Below, piece after piece: positions 1-8,225 of a stretch of DNA of 64,000 nucleotides. The translations under genes and the position numbers were made by a program. The notes under the pieces were generated by a model. It made no database searches. It was not told where the DNA came from and saw only the letters and a program-made list of their open reading frames with translations. The number at the start of each line of letters is the position of its first letter. Within the stretch, counting starts at the first letter, position 1. Location of the stretch: NCBI GenBank assembly GCA_023898785.1, contig CP060239.1, positions 1,240,001 to 1,304,000 of the forward strand, written 5' to 3'. Origin of the DNA: Rhodospirillales bacterium (GTDB lineage Bacteria > Pseudomonadota > Alphaproteobacteria > Micavibrionales > Micavibrionaceae).

Positions 1-1402
1 GCCCCATGGCCAGTACGGAAGAAATCCAGCTCAGCGTATTTTGGACATTCTTTTGCCCTTGAGAGCGCGCAAGCGGTGAGCGGTAATCGACTGCGACAAG
101 GCGACCATCGAGTGCAATATCAGGGATTTCACCGCGGCGCTTAAGGATCATAAAGGCACGTTTTATCAACGGCGTTAGAAGCTCGGATTGCAGACGACCA
201 TAGGTTGCGCACAGCAAAAGCGACATTTCGGCGCTACGCTCCAGCACTTCGGTAGCTGTCATTTTGGGCGAAGCAATCGGCGCGAGACGATCCGCAAGCA
301 AGGCATGACGGATGCGAGCCTGCAAACTATCGAGAACAAGCTGTGAGACATCAAAGCGCCCCGGCATATCAAGAGGCTGCAATCCCTTGGAGCCAATAGC
401 TTTGGGGATGATGCTGCCGGGAGTGAGTTCAATATTGGCTGGATTAAGTACGCCGTCATCGTCGGCTTGCCAGATTCCGGTCACGGCAATAGAGGCGTTT
501 TTCAGGATCAACTCGACGACTTTGTTTGCGGTTTTAATGTCGGGCAGCGCCTTCATAATCGGTGAGCGACCATAGATTTCGCCAGGGCTTTTCAGCCAGC
601 GGAAAGAAATCATCGGCGATTGTTCGAACGACCCGGCGCTGAGCAAGACAGGTTGATCGTCCTGTTCAATCAAACACGCATGATAGCTGTAAATCAGCCC
701 ATCTGGTAGGACGGCTTCGAGAATTTTAAAACGCTCCTGCGGATCGCGCGCGGCGCGGCGCATAATTTCAGAGGGAAGCTCAGAGGCCGGATAACGAGAT
801 TTAATTTGCTCCAGCGTGAGTTTCATCAACCGGAATGCACCGTCGAGATGGCCGTTATCGCCCTCTTCCAACACCACATGGGTGAGCGGCGTGGAGGAAA
901 ATTTAAAGGCTGAAAAACTGCCGGGCTGTGATTCCTCAAACACTAGCGAAGCGGTGCCGCCGACGATAAGATCAAGATAGCATTGATGGATTTCGACGGC
1001 GAAGTTTGAACGATCGAAATGATCCTGAATGGTCTTGGCTGCTTTTTCGAGCACAGGGGCGAGGCGTTCAGATTCCTCATCGCTTAGATCCGGGCCGGCC
1101 TTCAGACCAAACCATTGCGACCATGTCGGCGTCAAATTGCCGAGCATGCTGGAAGCCAGTTGATCGGCGGCATCCATGGCGGTGGCGTCATAAATCTGAT
1201 CAGTTTTGCGCTGACCTGCCATTGGCTGGCCGGTAAAACCGCCGCGTTGCGGCAGAGCGTAATTATAACACTCCTCCCACAGGCTTTCCCAATTGCTTCG
1301 TTTCTTTTGCGCGGCTTTGAAGCGATTTAACATGAGCGCCAGCCGGGCCTGAATTTCTTCGGGTTCCAAAGGTTGGTCTTTTGTTATTATAGTGTTTTGC
1401 AT
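1..1402 (-). CDS. Phage portal / head-to-tail connector protein, podovirus type (C-terminus outside window)
   Basis: The frame is open from an ATG at 1402 to the window edge (467 codons, no stop). The reading resembles the T7-like head-tail connector family: an N-terminal stretch with WESLWEECYNYALP, then DQIYDATAMDAADQLASSM, a LTPTWSQWF segment, and further on SPGEIYGRSPIMKALPDIKTANKV. These are the usual landmarks of podovirus portal subunits, which form the dodecameric DNA channel at the capsid vertex. Members are usually 500-560 residues, so little is missing. It is last in a tightly packed four-gene minus-strand cassette. The family call rests on motif recognition only. A defective prophage remnant or a domesticated particle cannot be excluded because the rest lies outside the window. 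Confidence 0.82.
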   Translation of the reverse strand, partial: MQNTIITKDQPLEPEEIQARLALMLNRFKAAQKKRSNWESLWEECYNYALPQRGGFTGQPMAGQRKTDQIYDATAMDAADQLASSMLGNLTPTWSQWFGLKAGPDLSDEESERLAPVLEKAAKTIQDHFDRSNFAVEIHQCYLDLIVGGTASLVFEESQPGSFSAFKFSSTPLTHVVLEEGDNGHLDGAFRLMKLTLEQIKSRYPASELPSEIMRRAARDPQERFKILEAVLPDGLIYSYHACLIEQDDQPVLLSAGSFEQSPMISFRWLKSPGEIYGRSPIMKALPDIKTANKVVELILKNASIAVTGIWQADDDGVLNPANIELTPGSIIPKAIGSKGLQPLDMPGRFDVSQLVLDSLQARIRHALLADRLAPIASPKMTATEVLERSAEMSLLLCATYGRLQSELLTPLIKRAFMILKRRGEIPDIALDGRLVAVDYRSPLARSQGQKNVQNTLSWISSVLAMG

Positions 1403-1418
1403 TGGTTAAACCTCTTTC

Positions 1419-1679
1419 CTATTCGCCGAGCAAAGTTTTACGCGGACTATGATCTTCGAGTGTGCTGAGCAGACCGCGAAAGCCAGTCAGAACGGTGCCG
1501 AAACGGCTGCGTTCACGACCCAGTAAATTCTGGGTGCGTACCTGCGATGCCATTTCCCCGACGCTTACCGCGCTGGCGGCACTTTCAGCCGCGCTTGTGG
1601 TCGTGTTGGTGGTTTGCGGAACATAGACGACTTGCGGCGTTGGCCTTGGCACACTTGACCTTGAACTTAAACTTCCCAT
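1419..1679 (-). CDS. Small phage protein next to the portal gene
   Basis: This 86-residue protein starts at ATG 1679, overlaps the upstream gene by 13 nt and ends 16 nt before the portal start. The N-terminal half is low-complexity (Ser, Pro, Thr, Ala rich). The C-terminal half has RERSRFGTVLTGFRGLL followed by KTLLGE, the pattern of short proteins often found beside podovirus portals. No catalytic motif is visible. The position suggests a minor virion or assembly protein, but the function is unknown. Confidence 0.65.
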   Translation of the reverse strand: MGSLSSRSSVPRPTPQVVYVPQTTNTTTSAAESAASAVSVGEMASQVRTQNLLGRERSRFGTVLTGFRGLLSTLEDHSPRKTLLGE

Positions 1680-2098
1680 GCTAAATCTCCTTTCGGGGTA
1701 AATGTCTGAACGGTTTGAATGCGTTTTAAATAGCGATAAAGCTGCCAGGGCGTCAGGATCAGGCGCTGGTGAATCCCCAGCACACGTTTGACGGCCTCGA
1801 CGCAGCTATAAACAGCGAAAGGCGCTGGGCGCGGCGTGCGATTAATCGGTGCGGGCACAACCTTATGACCACGGTCTTTCATCCAGAGCGGCAGATCGAA
1901 TTCCAGCGGCACACGGTGGACGGTGATGTCGGTATAATTCGACAGCGGATCAATGGTTATCCAGTTGTGACCGTCATTCAGTAAAACTGCACAATGACGA
2001 AAACCCGGTTTGAGTATTTTCAGCCATGCTAGGTCGGCATGGCCACTAAACATGACCCAGGCTTTGGTCGTGGCTTGTGATTCAGCATGCGAACTCAT
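1667..2098 (-). CDS. Phage-associated hypothetical protein, possibly papain-like fold
   Basis: This is a 143-residue protein whose ATG overlaps the stop of the upstream gene (ATGA at 2095-2098). I do not recognise the family with certainty. It contains a FRHCAVLLND segment (His then Cys) followed by WITIDPLS, and later YSCVEAVKRVLGI. An early His, a following acidic strand and a late Cys at a helix start recall circularly permuted NlpC/P60 (papain-like) proteins, which in phages are tail or lysis hydrolases. That is a weak inference. Translational coupling places it firmly in the portal cassette. Confidence 0.6.
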   Translation of the reverse strand: MSSHAESQATTKAWVMFSGHADLAWLKILKPGFRHCAVLLNDGHNWITIDPLSNYTDITVHRVPLEFDLPLWMKDRGHKVVPAPINRTPRPAPFAVYSCVEAVKRVLGIHQRLILTPWQLYRYLKRIQTVQTFTPKGDLAWEV

Positions 2099-2553
2099 TG
2101 TACGGCGCCTTCTAAATTCAAATGATAATTCTCATAGAGCATGGCATCTTGCATCCAATCCCGGCTGGCGCTGGGCCCAGGCTCGATGATGCCTTTCTTT
2201 TCGAGGACTACGCCTATTCGCTCTAAAGCCTCGTGCCAGAGCTGGAATGCGCGGGCTTCTTTGACGCGGCGATCATCCGGCGCCAAATGCCGCCGCCCGT
2301 AATGACGCAGGACCAGCAAGTGATCCCGGAGCAAACGGCGCTGGCGATACAGCCGGTCGAGTACTTTCAAAATATCGAGCGGTTCGCAAGGACGCGGATA
2401 CAGGCTTTGCCCGGCGACAAAACGTGCGCCGTCGGTGCGAGCTTCCTGCGCGGCGATAAACCAGAACCAAGCTTCTTCCGCATTGTGAAATGGTACAGTG
2501 TGCGAAGCGTTGCAGCCTTCTGTTTTTGTTTTATTTTCTGAACTCATCTGCAT
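2095..2553 (-). CDS. Phage-associated hypothetical protein, first gene of the portal cassette
   Basis: A 152-residue soluble protein starting at ATG 2553 behind a purine-rich GGGGGAAGA ribosome-binding stretch. It is rich in Trp, Arg and Glu, with an EEAWFWFIAAQEAR segment near the N-terminus and a helical middle (LDRLYRQRRLLRDHLLVLRHYG). It has no signal peptide, membrane segment or catalytic motif I can name. It is the first gene of the minus-strand phage cassette and is read divergently from the HTH-PyrE gene across a 132-bp gap with two palindromes. Function unknown. Confidence 0.6.
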   Translation of the reverse strand: MQMSSENKTKTEGCNASHTVPFHNAEEAWFWFIAAQEARTDGARFVAGQSLYPRPCEPLDILKVLDRLYRQRRLLRDHLLVLRHYGRRHLAPDDRRVKEARAFQLWHEALERIGVVLEKKGIIEPGPSASRDWMQDAMLYENYHLNLEGAVQ

Positions 2554-2626
2554 TCTTCCCCCTTATTTTAGATATAACTGTTCCCTTTATGTTCTCGTTT
2601 GTGCTATAAATTTTGTTATGAGTCAA

Positions 2627-2647
2627 GAATAAAATAAGAATTTATTC
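2627..2647. promoter_or_regulatory. Perfect 7-bp inverted repeat, candidate operator
   Basis: GAATAAA (2627-2633) and TTTATTC (2641-2647) form a perfect inverted repeat with a 7-nt spacer. It lies in the divergent gap between the phage cassette and the HTH-PyrE gene. Arm length and spacing suit a dimeric helix-turn-helix repressor. That it is the operator of the neighbouring HTH domain is inference. The AT-rich context raises the chance of a coincidental match. Confidence 0.4.
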
Positions 2648-2671
2648 CTATTTATTTTTGCGCGTGCAAAT

Positions 2672-2685
2672 GGGACTATTGTCCT
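2672..2685. promoter_or_regulatory. Short inverted repeat abutting the HTH-PyrE start codon
   Basis: GGGAC-tatt-GTCCt ends directly against the ATG at 2686, so a protein bound here would block translation or transcription start. Four of five arm positions pair perfectly (GGAC/GTCC). No separate Shine-Dalgarno is evident between the repeat and the ATG. An autoregulatory site is a reasonable but untested reading. Confidence 0.35.
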
Positions 2686-3618
2686 ATGTTGACTCACAAG
2701 AAAATCTGGCTGGCGATCGACAGACTGGCCAATGCATTTGGTTACTCCCCATCGGGACTGGCCAAGCAGGCCGGGCTAGACCCCACGTCTTTTAATAAAA
2801 GCAAGCGCCATAGCCCAGATGAAAAACCGCGCTGGCCTTCGACGGAAAGTATCTCTAAGATCCTGTCTGTAACGGGCGCGACGATGAGTGAATTTATCGC
2901 GCTGATTGATGATGATGACGAACACTATAAGGCCATATCGGCCATGGACAAGGAAGGAATAGCCAAAAAAACCGCACAGATTTTGCTCAACACAAAATCG
3001 GTTTTATTTAATGCGCGCGAGCCTTTCACACTCAAATCAGGCCGTGCAAGCCCGGTATATATTGATTGCCGCCGGCTGATTTCTTTTCCAAAAGAGCGTA
3101 GATTCCTGATGGATGCGGGCGCGCAGATGCTAGCCAATGACATCGGCGTAGAAAATATAGACGTGGTTGCAGGCGGAGAAACAGCCGGGATTCCTTATGG
3201 TGCGTTTGTGGCCGAGCGGTTGGAAAAGCCTATGATTTATGTGCGCAAGGAGCCTAAGGGCTATGGGCGCATGGCACAGATTGAAGGGCACTTGCCGGAT
3301 AAAGGTACGCCAAAAGTGGTGCTGATTGAAGATTTACAAACCGATGGTGGCAGTAAAAAGATCTTTGTTGACGCATTGCGTGAAGTAGGCGCACAGGTTG
3401 AACATGCCTTTGTCGTTTTTCATTACGGGATTTTTGCTGCCAGCGAACAAAATATGAAAGATATGGGCATTACGCTGCACGCCTTGGCGACATGGTGGGA
3501 TGTGCTGGCAATGGCCAAAGAGAAAAACTATTTTGACAAGGAAACTCTGGCGTCCGTTGATGCGTTTTTGAACGATCCGGAAAGCTGGGAGCCTACTCAT
3601 CAAGAGGGCGCTGCATGA
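2686..3618 (+). CDS. pyrE: Orotate phosphoribosyltransferase with N-terminal repressor-type HTH domain
   Basis: This is a 310-residue fusion. Residues 1-80 look like the DNA-binding domain of alphaproteobacterial/phage S24-type repressors (KKIWLAIDRLANAFGYSPSGLAKQAGLDPTSFNKSKR, then RWPSTESISKIL). From Met87 the protein is a full-length orotate phosphoribosyltransferase, which makes OMP from orotate and PRPP in pyrimidine synthesis. The catalytic loop RKEPKGYGRMAQIEG (187-201) and PRPP-binding motif VVLIEDLQTDGGSK (211-224) are intact, so the enzyme should be active. The frame is continuous, with no stop between the domains, but translation could also begin at the internal ATG at 2944 to give plain PyrE. 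The stop overlaps the nadK start (ATGA). Possible roles are a moonlighting repressor or a pyrimidine-sensing regulator; only the enzyme role is well supported. Confidence 0.9.
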   Translation: MLTHKKIWLAIDRLANAFGYSPSGLAKQAGLDPTSFNKSKRHSPDEKPRWPSTESISKILSVTGATMSEFIALIDDDDEHYKAISAMDKEGIAKKTAQILLNTKSVLFNAREPFTLKSGRASPVYIDCRRLISFPKERRFLMDAGAQMLANDIGVENIDVVAGGETAGIPYGAFVAERLEKPMIYVRKEPKGYGRMAQIEGHLPDKGTPKVVLIEDLQTDGGSKKIFVDALREVGAQVEHAFVVFHYGIFAASEQNMKDMGITLHALATWWDVLAMAKEKNYFDKETLASVDAFLNDPESWEPTHQEGAA

Positions 3619-4373
3619 AATTAGGATTTTTTGCCGGAAAAAAACCGCGCGCGCAAAAAGCGTTAGAAGAGTTGAAAAGCGCTTATGGGTCTGTGCCGCC
3701 CGAAGAAGCCGATACGATTATCGTTTTGGGGGGCGATGGCACGATGCTGCGCGCCTTGCATGCCTTTGCCGATTATCAGGCGCCGTTGTTCGGCATGAAT
3801 CTGGGTACGCTGGGGTTTTTGCTCAATGAAAGCCGTACAGGCGGTCTGGAAGAGCGGCTGGAAAACGCCAAACGTTTTACCATTCATCCACTGGTGATGG
3901 AAGCGATCGACCGCGATGGTCAAAAGCATAACGAGGTGGCGTTTAATGAAGTCTCGCTTTTGCGTGAAACTCACAACTCAGCCAAGATCAAAGTGCATGT
4001 TAATGATGACGTGCGGATTAAAGAGCTGGTTTGTGACGGGGTGATGGTTTCTACGGCAGTGGGCAGCACGGCCTATAACTCCTCTGCGGGCGGGCCGATT
4101 TTGCCGCTGCAATCCAATATTGTTGCCATGACGCCTATTTCCGCATTCCGGCCACGGCGCTGGCCGGGTGCACTGCTCCACAACAAGAGCAAAATTACGT
4201 TTGAAATTCTGCAGTCTATTGAACGCCCGGTCAGTGCGACAGCCGACTCCAAAGAGGTACGCGATGTGAAAAGCGTCGACATTCACGAATCTAAAAAGAT
4301 TTCGAAAACGCTGCTCTTCGATCCTGAAAACCCGCTGCAAGAAAGGATTTTCAAGGAACAGTTTTTTTCTTAA
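3615..4373 (+). CDS. nadK: NAD kinase
   Basis: Phosphorylates NAD+ to NADP+ in the cytoplasm. The 252-residue protein has the diagnostic GGDGTML motif near residue 39, MNLGTLGFLLNE, and the conserved DGVMVSTAVGSTAYNSSAGGPILP block, followed by TPISAFRPRRW. Its length is usual for short alphaproteobacterial NAD kinases. The ATG overlaps the pyrE stop (ATGA), so it is translationally coupled to the HTH-PyrE gene. It converges on the small membrane-protein gene 26 nt downstream. Confidence 0.95.
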   Translation: MKLGFFAGKKPRAQKALEELKSAYGSVPPEEADTIIVLGGDGTMLRALHAFADYQAPLFGMNLGTLGFLLNESRTGGLEERLENAKRFTIHPLVMEAIDRDGQKHNEVAFNEVSLLRETHNSAKIKVHVNDDVRIKELVCDGVMVSTAVGSTAYNSSAGGPILPLQSNIVAMTPISAFRPRRWPGALLHNKSKITFEILQSIERPVSATADSKEVRDVKSVDIHESKKISKTLLFDPENPLQERIFKEQFFS

Positions 4374-4398
4374 GATTTTTGTTCGTACTCTGGCGTTT

Positions 4399-4635
4399 TT
4401 ATAAGACGTGAATAATGATGTACGCTACAGCGCCTATAAACAAAAAGTACAAACTTCCAAATACAAACTCGATCGCCAAGCCAGCGTAAAATCTCTTTTG
4501 GGAAGCGTAGTTTTTTTGTTTAAAACGCCGGGTTCTGTATTCATCAGAAATGATACATCGCAATGGCGCGGTGACGGCTGTAAAAGCCCACCCTATTAAC
4601 AAAAACTCCCCTACAACACCTAGTAGTGCATGCAT
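4399..4635 (-). CDS. Small two-helix membrane protein
   Basis: A 78-residue protein with two hydrophobic segments, roughly residues 5-25 and 52-76, separated by a basic loop (RTRRFKQKNYASQKR). The ATG at 4635 has a GGAG Shine-Dalgarno 8 nt upstream, which supports real translation. No family is recognised. It is monocistronic and convergent with nadK. A role in the inner membrane is inferred from hydropathy only. Confidence 0.6.
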   Translation of the reverse strand: MHALLGVVGEFLLIGWAFTAVTAPLRCIISDEYRTRRFKQKNYASQKRFYAGLAIEFVFGSLYFLFIGAVAYIIIHVL

Positions 4636-4684
4636 GTTATATACTCCAAGGGTTTTAAAAACGTTTTTTAGTTAACTCTCTTTT

Positions 4685-4808
4685 GTCATTCCGACCGAGC
4701 GACAGCGCGTGGAGGAATCTTATCAAACTGATAGCGGATAAGATCCCTCGGCTTTCTGCTTTCCCCGGATCAAGTCCGGGGTCCGCAGAACGAGACGCTC
4801 GGGATGAC
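4685..4808. repeat. Intergenic palindromic repeat (GTCATTCCGACCGAGCG ... CGCTCGGGATGAC)
   Basis: The outer arms GTCATTCCGACCGAGCG and CGCTCGGGATGAC are nearly complementary. They enclose a further hairpin, CCCCGGATCAAGTCCGGGG. It lies in the 183-bp gap before the 3' end of purC. It resembles the dispersed GTCAT...ATGAC palindromes seen elsewhere in the window but has a different core. It may act as a bidirectional mRNA-end hairpin for purC. Confidence 0.7.
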
Positions 4809-4818
4809 ATGGAAAAAA

Positions 4819-5670
4819 TTAAGCTTTCCGCGGTTTACCCGGTTTGACGTCGCGCATACGGCGTTTTTCGGCCAGTTCGTTTTCTATCAGTTCGAGTTTT
4901 TCGGCAAGTTGTTCATTGATGCTGCCGCCTTTGACGATGCCGCCTTCGGGGATCAGACCGAGCCTTTGGGCGATATATTGGTAGCCCTCAATCAGATCAC
5001 CGAGATCAAAACGAAAGCGGTCTTTGTCCAGCTTTTCACCTGTTTTGGCATCCCAGAGACGGCAATTGTCGGGTGAAATCTCATCGGCCAGCACGATATA
5101 AAGCTCGCCATGCTCACCATAGATGCGGCCAAATTCAAGTTTAAAATCAACCAGCCGCAGACCGATGCCGGAGAACAGGCCATTGAGGTAATCATTGACG
5201 CGCCAGGCCATTGCGACCATTTCTTCAAGCTCGTAAGGATCGGCCCAACCGAAGGTCATGATGTGGTCTTCGCTGACCATCGGATCGCCCAGTTCGTCTT
5301 TCTTGTAGTAATATTCAACCAGCGGGCGTTGCAGGATTGTGCCCTCTTCCACGCCGAGGCGCTTACACAAAGACCCGGCGGCGATATTCCGTACAACCAC
5401 CTCAAGCGGGATAATTTCCACTTCGCGCACCAGTTGCTCGCGCATATTAATGGAGCGCATAAAGTGCGTCGGGATACCGATACCTTCAAGCTTTGTCATC
5501 AGATGTGCGGAAATGCGATTGTTCAATACGCCTTTGCCCGCGATAACGTCATGTTTTGCGCCGTTTCCTGCAGTCGCATCATCCTTAAAGTATTGTATAA
5601 CCGTGCCCGGCTCCGGCCCCTCATAAAGCGTTTTGGCCTTGCCATCATAAATCATTTTTCTGCGCGGCAT
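4819..5670 (-). CDS. purC: Phosphoribosylaminoimidazole-succinocarboxamide synthase (SAICAR synthetase)
   Basis: Catalyses ATP-dependent ligation of aspartate to CAIR in purine synthesis. The 283-residue protein starts with the family's [14 protein letters not shown]. It contains NAAGSL-like [40 protein letters not shown] and [14 protein letters not shown], all SAICAR-synthetase landmarks. It is about 30-40 residues longer than usual because of a charged C-terminal tail ([27 protein letters not shown] region). It is transcribed divergently from the DUF1476 gene. No partner purine genes are adjacent. Confidence 0.95.
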   Translation of the reverse strand: MPRRKMIYDGKAKTLYEGPEPGTVIQYFKDDATAGNGAKHDVIAGKGVLNNRISAHLMTKLEGIGIPTHFMRSINMREQLVREVEIIPLEVVVRNIAAGSLCKRLGVEEGTILQRPLVEYYYKKDELGDPMVSEDHIMTFGWADPYELEEMVAMAWRVNDYLNGLFSGIGLRLVDFKLEFGRIYGEHGELYIVLADEISPDNCRLWDAKTGEKLDKDRFRFDLGDLIEGYQYIAQRLGLIPEGGIVKGGSINEQLAEKLELIENELAEKRRMRDVKPGKPRKA

Positions 5671-5808
5671 AGCTCGCTCCTTCTTTGTTCCAAGGCTGCA
5701 TCATTAAAGCATTTACATGTATATAACAATGGATTTTAGGCGATTCCAATGCTACAAACCATGTTAGAATGTTATTTTCAGTGATAAACGCACATTCAAG
5801 AGGTAGAA

Positions 5809-6135
5809 ATGTCATCATTTGACGAACGGAAAGACGCATTTGAAAATAAATTTGCGCATGAAGAAAAACTGGATTTTGCTGTAGAAGCCCGTTGTTCGAA
5901 GCTTTTTGGCCTTTGGGTGGCCGAGCAATTTGGTCTTGAGGGTGCGGATGCTAAGACATATGCGATGGAGGTTGTTGAATCCAATCTTGAAGAGCCCGGC
6001 TTTGATGATGTTTTACGCAAGGTAAAAGGCGATCTCGAAGGAAAAGACATTGAAATATCGGATCATATGCTCAACACACAGCTTGATATTGCGCTTGAAA
6101 AAGCGAGGAAGCAGATTAAGGAGGAAGGCGCATGA
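5809..6135 (+). CDS. DUF1476 protein, zeta-type inhibitor of F1-ATPase
   Basis: This 108-residue, mostly helical, highly charged protein matches the alphaproteobacterial DUF1476 family from its first residues (SSFDERKDAFENKFAHEEKLDFAVEARCSKLFGLWVAEQFGL). In Paracoccus the family member is the zeta subunit that blocks ATP hydrolysis by the F1F0 synthase. The ATG has an AGAGG ribosome-binding site. It stands alone, divergent from purC, and is followed by a strong terminator. Its family is essentially confined to Alphaproteobacteria and helps place the organism. Confidence 0.9.
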   Translation: MSSFDERKDAFENKFAHEEKLDFAVEARCSKLFGLWVAEQFGLEGADAKTYAMEVVESNLEEPGFDDVLRKVKGDLEGKDIEISDHMLNTQLDIALEKARKQIKEEGA

Positions 6136-6170
6136 AAAGCGCCATCATCCCATTTCCGCATTTAAACATC

Positions 6171-6206
6171 AAAAAAGCCTCGAAAATTTCGAGGCTTTTA
6201 TTTTTC
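6171..6206 (+). terminator. Rho-independent terminator after the DUF1476 gene
   Basis: A perfect hairpin AGCCTCGAAAATTTCGAGGCT (6176-6196) is followed by TTTATTTTT and preceded by an A-run, so it could work in both directions. It lies 40 nt after the stop codon. The 300 bp from here to bolA are AT-rich and hold no gene that I can support. Confidence 0.85.
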
Positions 6207-6504
6207 CCACTCAAACCCAATCTTGCCGCACTTGGTTGCAATAAGATCGGGTAATCTCCCCATTCAACACGCCTAGCTTTTTGCCTTACTCTTTACATGT
6301 TGCAGTGTCTTTATACTCTTTCCAATTTATAGAAGCAATAAAAAATATATTTTAATAGAATGGTTTAGTTAAATTCTATAATTTAAACACTCTTCTGCAT
6401 TTTTTATTCGGTTCGCATAAAAACGTTTTGCATTTGACTTGTCATTACGCTTGAAGCACCTTACATCTTTTGATGATACAAGCCCTTACGTGAAAGAAAA
6501 TACC

Positions 6505-6744
6505 ATGGCTATGGATGCAGAAGCGATCAAGACCATGATCACCGCCAATATTCCGGACGCAGAAGTGCGTATTGAAGATTTGCGCGGTGATGGCGATCAT
6601 TATGCGGCTCATATCACGGCACCGTGTTTTGCGGGTAAAAGCCGGATACAGCAGCACCAGATGGTTTATGGGGCCCTAAAAGGTAAAATGGGGGGCGATC
6701 TCCATGCGCTGTCGATCAAAACGTGCGCTCCAAAAGAAGGTTAA
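6505..6744 (+). CDS. bolA: BolA-family protein
   Basis: A 79-residue protein starting at ATG 6505; an in-frame extension to 6439 lacks BolA similarity. It has the BolA core: an N-terminal helix (EAIKTMITANIPDAEVRIEDL), GDGDHYAAHITAPCFAGKSRIQQHQMVYGALKGKM and DLHALSIKT. BolA proteins bind 2Fe-2S clusters together with CGFS monothiol glutaredoxins. That partner is encoded 25 nt downstream here, so the pair is probably one operon for iron-sulphur trafficking. Confidence 0.9.
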   Translation: MAMDAEAIKTMITANIPDAEVRIEDLRGDGDHYAAHITAPCFAGKSRIQQHQMVYGALKGKMGGDLHALSIKTCAPKEG

Positions 6745-6769
6745 CACTTACAAGGAAAGAATTTTAACG

Positions 6770-7099
6770 ATGCAAAATGTTTTATTTGAACGCATTCAAA
6801 AGGAACTGGATGATCATGATGTGGTTTTGTTCATGAAGGGTGAAGCGGCTTTTCCACAATGCGGCTTTTCCTCTCTGGTGGTGCAGGTTCTTTCGCAGCT
6901 AGGCGTCCCGTTTAAAGACATCAACGTGCTGGAAGACAGCGATCTACGTCAGGGGATCAAGGATTTTACCAACTGGCCGACTATTCCGCAGCTCTATGTG
7001 AAGGGCGAGTTTATCGGTGGGTGCGACATTGTCCGCGAGATGTATGAAAGCGGCGAACTACAGCATCTATTCGATGAAAAAGGCGTTAAAGCCGCCTAA
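6770..7099 (+). CDS. grxD: Monothiol glutaredoxin, CGFS type
   Basis: A 109-residue protein from ATG 6770 (AAGGAAAGA upstream). The active site Cys31-Gly-Phe-Ser is present within FPQCGFSS. The glutathione-binding TNWPTIPQLYVKGEFIGGCDIV block follows. CGFS glutaredoxins carry and hand over 2Fe-2S clusters and pair with BolA, encoded directly upstream. The stop codon overlaps that of convergent rodA (shared CTAA at 7096-7099). Confidence 0.93.
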   Translation: MQNVLFERIQKELDDHDVVLFMKGEAAFPQCGFSSLVVQVLSQLGVPFKDINVLEDSDLRQGIKDFTNWPTIPQLYVKGEFIGGCDIVREMYESGELQHLFDEKGVKAA

Positions 7100-8223
7100 C
7101 GGCTCACCTTCGTATCGGGATGCAGACTGCAGCTCATCATCAGGCCGAAACCGATGAGCGCAGCGAGCATTGAGGTACCTCCATACGAGATCAGCGGCAA
7201 GGGCGCGCCGACAACCGGGATTAACCCCATCACCATTGCGATATTGATAAACACATAGAGCGAGAAATTCACACTCAGGCCCAGTGCCAGATAACGTGCG
7301 AAATTCTGGCGCGATTTAAGTGCGATCAACAACCCGTAGAGCAAAATCAAACCAAAGAGCATAAGCAGGATTACTCCACCAAAGAGCCCCTGCTCTTCCG
7401 CCCAAAGCGTGAAGATAAAATCGGTTTGTTTTTCAGGCAGGAAGTTGAGGCGGCTTTGCGTGCCTTCCAAGAAGCCTTTGCCGTTTATCCCGCCGGAGCC
7501 GAGCGCAATTTTCGACTGGGTGATGTGATAGCCGGCGCCAAGCGGATCGCTCTCCGGGTTGAGGAAAGTCAGCACGCGTTGTTTCTGGTAATCATGCATA
7601 AAATGCCAAGCTACCGGAATACTTGCCAGCGCCAAAACGCCACCGCCGATATAAAGCCAGATTGAAGCGCCGGCCATGAATAGCATGGCCGCACCAACCA
7701 TCACAATCATCAGTGAAGTTCCCAGGTCCGGCTGTAACAGCACCAGTGCAACAGGCGCGAGAATAATCAGTGTCGGGATCACCAGAAACGGCAAGCGGCG
7801 CATATCGTCAATCGTGGCCGCGTGGAAGTAGCGTGCCAGGGCCATAACCACCACGATTTTCATAAGTTCAGATGGCTGAAGCTGCATAAAACCCAGATTA
7901 ATCCAACGCTGCGCGCCCATGCCAACGTGGCCCATAATTTCAACAATAATCAGCAGTCCCAACCCCAGAAAATACAAAGGCCATGTCAAACGGAACCACC
8001 ATTTCAAGTCGATCATCGCAATGATCACCATCCCTATTGCTGCGATGCCAAAGCGCATCATCTGTTTGGATGCCCAAGGTGAAAAATTGCCCCCCGCAGC
8101 AGAATAGAGTGCAGCGAAACCGATACAAGATACCGCTGTAATTAATAGTATAAGCCCCCAATTGAGATGCTTGAGTTTTTCGAACATGTTTTGATCGGTG
8201 TGGAGTCTGATGGAATGGCGCAT
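7096..8223 (-). CDS. rodA: Rod-shape lipid II polymerase RodA (SEDS family)
   Basis: A polytopic inner-membrane glycosyltransferase that polymerises lipid II during elongation together with PBP2. The 375-residue protein has about ten membrane segments and the SEDS signatures GAQRWINLGFMQLQPSELMKI, LVLLQPDLGTSLMI, PEKQTDFIFTLWAEEQG and GAPLPLISYGGTSM. The ATG at 8223 is preceded by AAGGAG and lies directly behind the mrdA stop, so mrdA-rodA is a coupled pair. Confidence 0.95.
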   Translation of the reverse strand: MRHSIRLHTDQNMFEKLKHLNWGLILLITAVSCIGFAALYSAAGGNFSPWASKQMMRFGIAAIGMVIIAMIDLKWWFRLTWPLYFLGLGLLIIVEIMGHVGMGAQRWINLGFMQLQPSELMKIVVVMALARYFHAATIDDMRRLPFLVIPTLIILAPVALVLLQPDLGTSLMIVMVGAAMLFMAGASIWLYIGGGVLALASIPVAWHFMHDYQKQRVLTFLNPESDPLGAGYHITQSKIALGSGGINGKGFLEGTQSRLNFLPEKQTDFIFTLWAEEQGLFGGVILLMLFGLILLYGLLIALKSRQNFARYLALGLSVNFSLYVFINIAMVMGLIPVVGAPLPLISYGGTSMLAALIGFGLMMSCSLHPDTKVSR

Positions 8224-8225
8224 AA

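Noticed and set aside
5110..5739. 209-codon plus-strand frame over purC
   Set aside because: Antisense to a clear SAICAR synthetase gene; no independent support.
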